Positions 26,259 through 35,639 of a stretch of DNA of 64,000 nucleotides are shown piece by piece (the first letter of the stretch is position 1; the number at the start of each line of letters is the position of its first letter). Under the pieces are notes generated by a model. It searched no databases, was not told the origin of the DNA, and saw only the letters and a list, made by a program, of their open reading frames with translations. The position numbers were made by a program, and so were the translations under genes. Where the stretch lies: the NCBI GenBank assembly GCA_020310875.1, contig CM035438.1, positions 101,147,639 to 101,211,638 on the forward strand, written 5' to 3'. The DNA comes from Ceratopteris richardii. Taxonomy: Eukaryota > Streptophyta > Polypodiopsida > Polypodiales > Pteridaceae.

Positions 26259-26460
26259 CTGCACGCGTCCCTGTTCCTGTTTCTGATTCTGATTCTGATC
26301 CTGATTCAGAACCAGAACCTACGTCTTCTCCTTCGGCTTACTCCAAGGCGTCGACTAAGGAAAAGAGCTTAGGCAATAACTTAGGCAATACATTGGCACC
26401 CAAGGCTCCCTTGGCGACCGTTGGCAGCCGTTGGCTACACACGAGACAATTTTAATTTTT

Positions 26461-26562
26461 GAGTGGTAATAGAGAGGTTTAGAGTCCCTAAGGTAGGAGG
26501 ATTTGAACCCACAACCTCCTACTTTCAAGGGAAGTACTTTGACCACTCCACCATCTCTTGGA
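26461..26562 (-). other. tRNA-Ser-like relic
   Basis: On the minus strand this has an A-box-like GGTGGAGTGGTCAAAG, an anticodon loop CTTGAAA as in tRNA-Ser(UGA), and a B-box GGTTCAAATCC. Acceptor and T-stem pairing is poor, so it is not a working tRNA gene. It could be a tRNA pseudogene or the head of a SINE captured in the TR-GAG leader in reverse orientation. Confidence 0.5.
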
Positions 26563-26589
26563 ATTGTTATTCAAGCTCTTTTTCTTTGG

Positions 26590-26878
26590 TACTTGTGCAA
26601 GGCGCCCGCGTCGATTTCAAGGATGGACCCAACAAAGAATTAAGTGTAACTTTCAATCCGTAGGTCGGATTGAGGCATATAATATACCGTTGGAAAGCTC
26701 TCGGAACGAACTTTCCAATGAGCTAGCTTGCAAGGGTGAAATCCTTGGTCATATTTGGGTGGCACTTGATTGAGTGTTCAAGATACCAAGCAAGGTTGAG
26801 AACACGGGATCGAGACACCAAGGTTGCAAACAAGAAGGTTCAAGACACCAAGGTTGAGAGCAAGGGTCCAAGAGCACC
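26590..26878 (+). other. TR-GAG leader, homologous to the TRIM leader at 43.2 kb
   Basis: The untranslated leader upstream of gag shares ordered blocks with 43210-43445: CCCAACAAAGA, CAATC-GTAG-TCGGATT, TTGGAAA-CTC--GGAAC, and the repeated AAGGTTGAGA-CA and AACAAGAAGGTTCAAGA units. Gag begins right after it, so it may contain packaging or dimerisation signals (inference). Confidence 0.75.
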
Positions 26879-27241
26879 ATGGCGGATTACAGTAATTCAC
26901 CTTTACCTGGAGTCTCATTCGAGCAACAGTTAGAGATTATGAACCAAGAACTTCACGCACTTCAACAAACCATACAAGGACGTTATACTATGCTTCAATT
27001 CGACGGACGAAAAGATGGCCGCTTTGTCTTATCATGGCTATCCCTATTCAACGATTTCTTTTCCGATGGGTTATATTCAGAAAATCAGAAAATTGAGTTT
27101 GCCACCAATTATTTGGTAGGACGAGCGCAGTTATGGTGGAATGATCTTTCTCGTCGTGCAGATTGTCCACGCACCTGGAAGGTTTTTCAAGAAGAGTTTA
27201 AAGATTCATTCTTACCTTTACAATTTACCTTACCTGTTTGA
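26879..27241 (+). mobile_element. gag ORF of the TR-GAG element
   Basis: A 120-residue ORF with a Ty3-type retrotransposon gag core, including RAQLWWNDLSRR and TWKVFQEEFKDSF, the usual 'WW.....R....W..F...F' signature. The start context AGCACCATGGCG is strong. It lacks a zinc knuckle and stops shortly after the gag core. It would have to be packaged with pol supplied by another element. Low-complexity sequence follows to the 3' LTR. Confidence 0.85.
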
Positions 27242-28120
27242 TAATTGTGATGTATTTACATATTGAATTTAGTCTATAGGAGCATATTACCTTTAATTTT
27301 TGAGATTTTGTTTTACTGCTATGGAAAGATATCTCCGATCTCTTTATAGAGTAGCTATCACATATCTTTTGAGCTTCTCTTCCAAGATCAAAAGAATTTG
27401 GACTTTACCCATTCATCCTGAAGGCATATTGTCCTGCTATTATGATAAAGGGGTGGATCATCTTCAGCACCTGTAACCATCGGCAAATTACTTTGTAACC
27501 ATCGGCAAATTACTTGTCAATTTATATGCATAGTTGTCTTCTTTTTGCATCCACTTACATTTTGGACATGCATGTTTTGCATCGTACATGGAATATATGC
27601 ATCGTTTAAACATGGTTTGTCTTGTATGGTACATGAATTCTTATTGCAGGGACAGGTATGTATTTTATTGCAGGTTAGCGAGGAGGAAAAAAAAAATACA
27701 TATGTCAGGGTGTGTAATCCCCTTTTGGTCTCTTTATGTATCATGGAAATTGTTTGTCGGAAATTTTCCGGTTTTCAAAATCACGCAGTTATGCTGCCGA
27801 AATTTTTACAAAATTCATATGCACATGCATTCAAGTATAAATTCCTGATTAGAAAATTCATTATTATTTTATCATATCCAGATATTCATTTTTGTCATCA
27901 CTTTTGGATTACATTTTTTTACTTAATTTCTGCATATCATACACAAACACATTAATGTAACAGCTCCATGAACATTTCCATGCATGTATTTTTACATGGC
28001 ACATGCCTATTTTCTTTATTCAGTGATGAAACATGTGACTGGCCATCCATGTTTATTCTTTTATCACCTGAGGTCAGTTGCTTGTTCAACTGAAGGGCAT
28101 GTTATACCTTATGGAAAATG
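27242..28120 (+). other. Non-coding internal region of the TR-GAG element
   Basis: AT-rich sequence with no supported gene; ORFs here have no family signature. A CCATCGGCAAATTACTT word is repeated twice near 27.48-27.51 kb. At about 28062-28120 the sequence resembles the junction of the 3' polypurine tract and LTR start at 28375-28450. Confidence 0.6.
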
Positions 28121-28124
28121 TTGA

Positions 28125-28340
28125 ACAATGCATTGTTCGATTGCAATATGGAATATGTTGGCCAATGCATTGTTGGATTGAAATATGGAATAGCCAATGC
28201 ATTGTTGAATTGTAACATGGAATATGTTAGCCAATGCATTGTTGGATTGAAATATCGAATGCCAATGCATTGTTGGATTGTAACATGAAATATGTTGGCC
28301 AATGCATTGTTGGATTGTAACAGTAATATGGACTATGTTG
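28125..28340 (+). repeat. CCAATGCATTG minisatellite with alternating unit lengths
   Basis: Six units begin at about 28125, 28162, 28194, 28231, 28262 and 28299, with spacings 37, 32, 37, 31 and 37. Each starts CCAATGCATTGTT or a close variant and ends alternately in a long (…ACATGGAATATGTTAG) or short (…GAAATATGGAATAG) form, so the array is dimeric with a period of about 68-69 bp. Confidence 0.9.
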
Positions 28341-28414
28341 AACACGGCATTATAATTGTTAGAGTGTTGAATGATTTTATCAACTGAGGTCAGTTGCTTG
28401 TCAATTGGGAGGCA

Positions 28415-28909
28415 TGTTGTATATTATTGAACAATACATTGCTAAAGTGTTATGTTATTAATGTATTAATATGTTTTTGATGTTTCTGATATAGCAGCCG
28501 AAGGTTCGTGAGGAGCGTGCAAGGCGTGAAAGGGCGGACATCAATAATCCGAATAATTATTATTTAGCTTGTAAATAAACCTGCGTAGAAGGTTCTATTG
28601 TTAGAAAAGTAATGGTTAGAATAAGGGTCGTTGTAGACCGCAGTTTCTATTATTCAAAGTAATGGCTTTCTGTAAAAGTTACCAACTTTTAGTTTCATGC
28701 CTGCTTTTCGAAGCTGCCCTCTTGTAACCACTCTTTTCGACGTAATCAAAAGTCCTATAAATACATGCACTCTGTGGACTGTCGAAACAGAGTGCATGGG
28801 GGGAGATTGCACCCAATACTGCGTTGTGTCTCGTCTCTTGTTGCGTCTATTCTCTGTGTGTTTTCTGTGTCCGTAATCTTTGTATGCGCGTGAGTAAGAT
28901 CCTTCAACA
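28415..28909 (+). repeat. 3' LTR of the TR-GAG element
   Basis: It is preceded by the purine-rich CAATTGGGAGGCA and starts TGTTGTATATTATTG. It ends TTCAACA and is followed by target duplication ATGTC. A TATA box lies at 28756-28763. Confidence 0.95.
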
Positions 28910-28940
28910 ATGTCAATACTGGAACTAAGGTCTTGGCCCA

Positions 28941-31513
28941 CTATGGTACAACTTCCAAATTAAACAAGTAAGCATCAGGAAGGTCATCTGATACTCCTTG
29001 TGGGGCCTCTCCGGATGTGAGCCTTGAGAGATGATCTGCTCTCAAGTGAGTCTTGCCCTTCCTCACCACTACTTCAAAGTCATATTCCATTAGTAAGAGA
29101 AACCATCTTACTAATCTATCTGTATTGCATGGCTTGTTTACCAAGTACAACAATGCTTGATGATCAGTAAAAAAATTTAAATTTATTTGCAAGAAAATAG
29201 TCTCTAAACTTTTTAACCGCATATACCATGCCTAATCCTTCTCGTTCGATGGTCGTATAGATGCGCTCAGCTTCATTCAATTGTCTACTAGCATAGGCAA
29301 TTGGAAGATCCATATTACCTTCGCCCGTAGGTTGTGCAAGTACACATCCAATGGCATAATTGGATGCATCCACATGAATATGAAAGGGCTTGTTCCAATT
29401 TGGTGTGGTTATGATTGGTGTTGAACATAATCGCCATTTAATCTCATTGAAAGATTTCTCACATTCATCAGGCCACTCAAAATTGGTCAAAAGTCTGTAC
29501 AGAGACTTTGCAATGATGGCATACATGTGTATAAAACGTCGGTAATAGCCACAATGCCCCATGAAAGCTTGCACTTCCTTGACATTCTTTGGTCTAGGTA
29601 GTTTTGCGATAGCTCTCACTTTCTCTTCTTCAGTGGATATGTCGTTCTTCGACACTATGTGTCCTAGAATCTTGCCTTGCCTGACCATGAAAACACACTT
29701 CTCTGGGTTCAGGAAAACTTGATATTCTCTACATTTGTCAAAGATTTGCCTGAGTTCACGTATATGTGTCTGTCTAATTATGGAATGAGCACAGAGATCA
29801 TCAACATAGACTTCCAAATTCTTCCACAGGAACTCTTTAAACACATGGCACATCAATCTCTGGAAGGTTGCAGGTGCATTGGTTAAACCAAATGGCATTA
29901 CTCGAAAAGCAAATATGCCCCACTTTGTGGCAAAAGCCATCTTATGCTGATCTTTTGGTGCAATGGCTACTTGATTGTAACCAGAGAACCCATCTAAGAA
30001 GTTGTACACTTCCTTGTCTGCTACCCTTTCTAATAGTTGCTCAATGATAGGAAGCGGATAACTATCTCTGATAGTGGTTGTGTTAACCTTCTTCAAGTTA
30101 ATGCATACACGTAATTTTCCATTCTTTTTGGGCACCACTACAATGGGGGATACCCATTCAATGTGCTTGATTTCATAGATAAATCCAGCTTCAACCAAGC
30201 AGTCTATCTCTTCTTTGATCTTGGCAGCATAGTTGTCATTGTATGTGTATGGCTTTTGTTTAGAGGGTCTCGCATCTGAGGTGATGGGAATCGTATGTGA
30301 GCATATGTCAGGGTCTACACCTTTCAGGTCCTTGTAACTCCATGCAAACACATCTCTATATTCTCGTAGTAAGGCTATCAACTCCTGCTCCTCATCTTCA
30401 TTTAGGTTGTGTCCTATGTATGTGCATCGCTCTTCACCTTCCTCTATGGTCACGATGATTTTCTTTGTAGTTTCTTTGTTATCATACGCCTCTCCTATGA
30501 CGGCTTCACGTTTAGGCATCCTGATCATGACTCCCCTATCTTCAACTTCATACTTCTTGAAATTTTCAGGGACCTCAAAGAAAGATTCTTCTTCCTCTCG
30601 GGTGACTTCTCTCTTCTCCCTGCCTTCGTTCTTAGGGGTCACTTGTGTGGTTAATCTCACCTCATTGGTAGTTTCTTCGTATCTCAGAGCGTGAGCTTCT
30701 ACTTCGTAAAAATATTCCTCATTTGATGCAAAGGGTGGGTCCATAATGATTGACTCTAAATCCAAATCGCTTGCATCCTCAAATGCAACAGTGCTAGGTT
30801 CACACTCTTCAATAATTGGATCACACATGATTGAATCTATTGTGAAGACTGAAATGTCATAGCCATCCTCATCACAGTGAGATGTCCATTGCTCTTCATT
30901 GATGGCTACATCCATAGTTGCTAAAATTTTTGCCCAACCATGAAGCTCAAACTCTTCATCGGGAAATACTACAGGTGCATAGGCTGGGTCTTGTATTGGT
31001 CTATAAGTTTCCTTCACACCTACCTCTCTAGCTCTTTCCCTTTTCTCTTCCTCTTCGACCACCTTACACATCCATAAGTGAGTGTCTTCATGCATCCATG
31101 AGGATCCTGATCCTATGGAGTGCACTGACTCTGTATCATCTGTGGATGGGATTCCATTGAATGGGGGGCACATCTCTATGAGAGAATTCCTTGAGATTCA
31201 CTTTGGTCGTGACACCCAGGTGTTGTAAATATAGAGAATTTGTCCCCCAATCCTGTACTACTTGCAATTGCCTCAAGAAGGGTCTTCCGATAATCATCTC
31301 GTAGGCCTGATTCTTGCTAAAGTCACATATAGCAAAAGTATGTTCAAACTCTACACCACAATTAATGAGAGTTATCCCTTCTAGCATTCCTAAGGGTCTT
31401 TCTATGTGACCATCAGCCATCTGCAATTTCATTCTCGTTGGCCTGAGTGTTGGCTTGCCCCAACTCTTCCATAGGGAAGTGGTAGCAATTGCAACTCCTG
31501 TACATGAGTCCAA
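28941..31513 (-). mobile_element. Protease, RT and RNase H of the minus-strand Ty3 element
   Basis: The first protease-like domain (about 31.5-31.2 kb) has MDSCTGVAIATTS at its active site and IIGRPFLRQL near the end. An acidic linker follows, then RT (KNGKLRVCINLKKVN, PFGLTNAPATFQ, YVDD) and RNase H (FHIHVDASNYAIGCVLAQ; ITDHQALLYLVNK-type end). One frame is open through about 670 codons covering the linker, RT and RNase H start. Fossil coding. Confidence 0.88.
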
Positions 31514-31628
31514 AATTGACTTGGTTGTGTACCCCTGATGGGTAATGGGAAGATAGGTGTTTCCTTCTTCCCTTCGCTCATGTCTCCTATCTTGTCCAAG
31601 GGTATTTTTGGCACTGTTCTATGAGATC

Positions 31629-34290
31629 CTACCTGGAATGAGGTTTTGCTACGTCTGGCACTTGTTTGGCTACATGTTTCCACAATTCAGGCTTAACCTT
31701 GAGTAGCTCTTCTAAAGTGAGGTTGCACTGCACTTTAGTATTCTTCACTACCTCCGTATTCCTAGGTATGATTGAGTCTTCATTTTTTATCATGACAGTG
31801 GGTGCTCTCATACAAGTGGACTTAGCTTCCCATGGGCCTGTGAAATGGGGTAGTTCCTGTAAGGAATTTGACTCGAAGTCTAATCTCTCATGAGATTGGG
31901 CACTTTCCTGCTCTCCATAAATGGAAGGTATGTCTTGTGGGAATTGATCGTATGCGTCATCCACAAGTTTGATTGGAGGAGGATCTTCACGTTCTTTAGC
32001 CCATTTATCTTCTTGAATCTCTCGCAGGAATTTTGGTGAATACCGATTCATAGAAGAATAGATGTCTGGTTCAGTGGAGTTAGGCACATAAGCTTTTTGA
32101 GGAGGAATGCTTATTCTATCACTTGCCCTCTCCTTAGCCTGGAAGGTGGATCCTTTTTCAGACTTCGCAATTAACCTCTCCAATCTATCTAATAGACCAT
32201 CAAAATGCAATGATGTTCTAGTGGAGCTAGAGCAATTGAAGAGGCGACTAGCTTCAAACATGGCTTGAGCCAATTCCACCATCTTGGTGCAGATTTTTGT
32301 TCGTTCGAGCTCTAGGTCCGCTCTAGGGTAACACTTTTCATGATCTGTTACATTTGGCCCTTCTTGGATTCTGGCCTGATATGCTCTAAGCATCATGTCT
32401 ATGTCCTCAGGAGTGGGATCTACTAAGAGTGATCCTACTTGGGGTGGTGGGTGGGTTAAGTATGGTGGATTAGAAGGTTGGGGAATGGAAGGTGATGGGA
32501 ATGGTAGTGGAGGTGATGTGTGAGAGTGCGTTTGAGAGGTGATTTCAATTATCTTGGCTTTTGTTTCTCTTAGGCTTCCTCAAGTTCACTCATCTTCTTT
32601 GCCTATTGCCTTTTCATGCGTTCACGACTTTCTCTCCAAGCTCTTGTCTCTCAGTCTCACTAACCTCCGAATTCTTTTCTTGGCCTAAGTCTTGGTTTTG
32701 CTTAAGTGCATGAGCTCTTGTGATGACTTGCATCGGGGCTGTGGATGTCACACTTCCTGTGGAGTCTACCAGTAACCCAATAGAGTCTACCAGTAACCCA
32801 ATAACGTTGATAGGAGCGATTTTTGGCATATTGGTAGGGTTCTTGGGACACTCTCGTAACAAATGCTCCTTTCCACAATCTAGACAAAAGCCTTGAATTG
32901 TCACAGATTGGGTTTGTGTAGGTACCGATAGAGGGCAATCACGAATGAGGTGATCTCTCTGACATCGGAAGCATGGCCCTCTAGGAAATGGAGGTCTCAT
33001 CTGCCTAGGCTGAGGTCTAGAGTTGGGGTTTGCATACATGGCATTTGCATATTCTAGCTCCCAACTAGATTCACTCGGTTCTTCATAATAGTATGACTCA
33101 TTATGCTCGGGAGACTGCATGTAGTAAGGTTGTGGGCTATCAATATGGGTAGAGTCAAAACTATGATCGCTTGGATCACTTTCTGAAAGTAATGGTGTCA
33201 CTGGCACTAAAGCTCTATTTGGATTTTCTTGTGCCACCGCATACTTTACTGGAATCACATTGGCTAGAGGAGGGGGTTGCTGCATTAGGACTGGTTGCGG
33301 TCTTTGCTACCCTTGATAGGGTGGTTGATAGGTTTGTTGGGGCCTACCATATTGCTGTTGTGGCAACTGATTCTGGTATTTTCCTTGCTGTGAGTAATTC
33401 GGGGGATAATTTTGTCTAACATCTTGTTTGTTATAAGGGCAATCTTGTGTGTGGTGTATCTCCTTTCTATGGTGCAGTATTGGCTGTTAGGGTTCACTTG
33501 GGGTTGAGCCATGATAGGGCACACATTAGCCATATGGTCTCCTCCATAGGTGTAGCATCGTTTTCTTAGGGTGAATCTAGGAATCTGCTTGCTAGAGACA
33601 CCTAATTTCTGAGCTACCTTTTCTACTAGATCCTCAATTGATGTGGATTGTGAGGAAGTGAGGCTAGTAGAACTATCTGAATCTTTATAGATCTTTGAGA
33701 GCTCTAATTCCTCCCCCTAGATTATCCTCAATGTCTATGCACATGCGTACACACTCTTCTATGGATCTAGGGTCCTTCAAGTACACATATGATCTCAGTT
33801 TGGTACTTAACAATCCGTCTAGAAATAAGGCCACTTGTTTGGCTGGAGTGGGTAACTCGAGAGCAGGGCATCTCTCTAGGTATTTCCTAAACCTTCTTCC
33901 TGCGAGCCTCGCTGTCTCTTGGGGTGTTTGCTTGAAGTTGTATATCAAGGAAGATGTGTTATGCCTAATGCCACTTTTAGAAAACTCAGTGATGAACGCT
34001 TCAAGAAGTTGGTATATATTTCTTAACTGGCCTTGGTGAAGCAGTTGAAACCAAGTCAATGCAGTGTTCTTGAGAGTTAGGCCAAAGGCATTGTATTGAG
34101 TGAACAAGTCTTCAACTTGTTCCACTCACAAAACTTGCCTAAACTCTGCTACATGGTCATACGGGTCTCCTGTGCCATCGAAGCAATTTTTCATGGACTT
34201 AACCAATTGTGTAGGCATATTTGCATATTCAATCACCCATACCATTACAAAGGCCTTAGAAAAATGTACTAAACTCCTGAAAGTTGTCCC
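31629..34290 (-). mobile_element. gag region of the minus-strand Ty3 element
   Basis: The gag core (about 34.29-33.69 kb) contains FDGTGDPYDHVAEFRQ, LTWFQLL and RLAGRRFRKYLERCP. Two adjacent zinc knuckles at about 33.0-32.85 kb (CFRCQRDHLIRDC and CLDCGKEHLLREC) are both CX2CX3HX4C, one residue shorter than the canonical spacing. A Pro/Gln-rich linker and a helical segment (32.4-31.6 kb) lead to the protease. Broken in several places. Confidence 0.8.
34213..34283. repeat. 71-bp inverted repeat, left arm (gag sequence)
   Basis: It is the exact reverse complement of 34861-34931 except for one base. This arm is part of the minus-strand gag coding region (…SKAFVMVWVIEYANMP), so it is probably the source copy. 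Homology stops abruptly at both ends. The spacer is 577 bp and belongs to the element's 5' leader. Confidence 0.95.
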
Positions 34291-34860
34291 TTGACTGCAA
34301 TTTAACCTATTCTTAGACTTGAGAATTTAGAGGCTCTTAGAACTTGAGTATTCCTATCGTACCTCTAGTCAATCAAGACAACTACTCGCACTTAGCCTAA
34401 GCTAACAATGAACTGAGGGGGTTAGAGATATTCCAACCTCAAGTCATTTCTCCTTGCTATGCTTGTCTACCCAGGAAGCGTGTTCCCAAGCCTGCACACA
34501 ATGGGACTTGCTTTGCTTTCTCCAAAAGCTCTCGATGATCTTGTAAAAATTCCAAGTTTAGCTCAAGTTTTTACCTTCAATTGACAGACAATTTATTTCA
34601 GACACTTTTGATGACCCTTGTTCCCCCTTTTGTATTGACAAAAATAATTTCTCTAGAGCTCCCTTGGTATACCTACCCCTTAGAGGGTCAACTTCAAAAT
34701 ATCCTAGCTAAAATCAATGCATTGTTCTTATACAAAACAGTTGAGGGCGTGTAGTATTCACCACGAGCTTTTTGACAAGCTCTAGAGCTCAAAAAATGGA
34801 TTTCATATGAAAAAGTTATGAGAGTTCAGGGTTTAGGGGGATAAAATAGACAATCAAGAC

Positions 34861-34931
34861 CTTTCAGGAGTTTAGTGCATTTTTCTAAGGCCTTTGTAAT
34901 GGTATGGGTGATTGAATATGCAAATATGCCT
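34861..34931. repeat. 71-bp inverted repeat, right arm
   Basis: Inverted copy of the gag segment 34213-34283, lying about 55 bp from the start of the palindromic array. No target duplication or TIR-like context is seen, so a fold-back rearrangement is more likely than a DNA transposon. Confidence 0.9.
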
Positions 34932-34984
34932 AAATTTTAGCCTAAATTTTCAAAAAAATTACCCCTCTATTTTTTGCCGAAAAT

Positions 34985-35625
34985 GCCTGTCTATCGCGAT
35001 AGACACGGACTGTCGCGTGGGACTGTCTGTCGCGATAGACGGTGTCTTTCACAATAGCCCGGGGTCTATTGTGGGACCTGTCTGTCATGATAGATGGGTG
35101 TCTGTCACGATAGACGGGGTCTATCGTCTGTCGTGGGCCTATCTGTCGCGATACACGATGTCTGTTGTGATAGACGGTGTTTGTCGCGATAGACGGTCTC
35201 GATCGTGGGGTCCTGTCTGTCGCGATAAATGGGTGTCTGTCGCGATAGACGGGGTCTGTTATCTGTTGTGGTTTTGGTTTGTCGTGATAGACAGTCTCTA
35301 TCTTGGGGCCCTATCTGTCGCGATAGACGGTCTCTATCGTGGGGTCCTGCCTATCGTGATAGACGGTCTCTATCGTGGGGTCCCGTCTATTGCGATAAAC
35401 GGGTGTCTGTCGTGATAGACAGAGTCTGTTGTCTATCGTGGTTTTGGTCTATCGTGATAGACGGTGTCTGTCACGATAGACGGTCTCTATCGTGGGGTCT
35501 TATCTGTCGCGACAGATGGGTGTCTGTCGTGATAGACGAGATATGTCATCTGTCGTGGTTTTGGTCTGTCACGATAGACGGTGTCTGTCGCAATAGATAG
35601 TGTCTATCACAATAGACTAAGAAAA
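34985..35625. repeat. Palindromic GTCTATCGCGATAGAC tandem array
   Basis: About two dozen imperfect copies of a 16-bp perfect palindrome (GTCTATCGCGATAGAC and GTCTGTCGCGATAGAC variants) are joined by GG(T/G)GT, GGTCTC and GGGGTCCT spacers. A longer-range unit marked by GTGGTTTTGG recurs at about 35.27, 35.44 and 35.56 kb. Many copies read CGTG, CACG or CGCA in place of CGCG. A further isolated copy lies at about 35715-35735. The long plus-strand frames across the array are by-products of the repeat. Confidence 0.93.
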
Positions 35626-35639
35626 CACATTTTTTTTTA

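Larger units (their letters stand above)
25746..28909 (+). mobile_element. TR-GAG-type non-autonomous LTR retrotransposon
   Basis: A 3164-bp element has about 497-bp LTRs (25746-26244, 28415-28909) and a perfect 5-bp target duplication ATGTC (25741-25745, 28910-28914). A tRNA-iMet PBS (TGGTATCAGAGCT) follows the left LTR by 1 nt. The only coding sequence is a short gag ORF; no protease, RT or integrase is present. This matches the 'terminal-repeat retrotransposon with gag' class known from plants. The LTRs differ by about half a dozen substitutions plus two short indels (about 1%), so insertion was recent. It splits the minus-strand Ty3 element. Confidence 0.93.
23400..34290 (-). mobile_element. 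Second Ty3/gypsy element (minus strand) with a retropepsin-like domain after integrase
   Basis: Parts in element order are: gag (about 34.3-33.3 kb), paired zinc knuckles (about 33.0-32.85 kb), linker (32.4-31.6 kb), protease-like domain (about 31.5-31.2 kb), RT (about 30.25-29.75 kb) and RNase H (29.4-29.0 kb). Integrase (25.5-24.2 kb) and a second protease-like domain (about 24.05-23.5 kb) follow. A gag-only LTR element is inserted between RNase H and integrase (25746-28909). RT shows PFGLTNAPATFQ and YVDD. LTRs were not identified on either side. Broken in several places, although one long RT/RNase H frame remains. Confidence 0.85.

Noticed and set aside
28125-28340. CRISPR-like repeat spacing in the TR-GAG element
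   Set aside because: The units are whole tandem repeats with no unique spacers; it is a minisatellite.
34213-34931. MITE or other DNA transposon with 71-bp terminal inverted repeats
   Set aside because: The left arm is part of gag coding sequence, and there is no target duplication or TIR consensus at the arm ends.
34912-35600. Plus-strand ORFs with repeated RDRRSLSWGP-like peptides
   Set aside because: They arise from the palindromic array, which lacks stop triplets in these frames; divergence among copies follows CpG decay, not codon constraint.
35000-35620. Regular repeats resembling a CRISPR array
   Set aside because: Repeats are palindromic and imperfect with irregular spacers that are themselves repeated, in a plant retrotransposon context with no cas genes.
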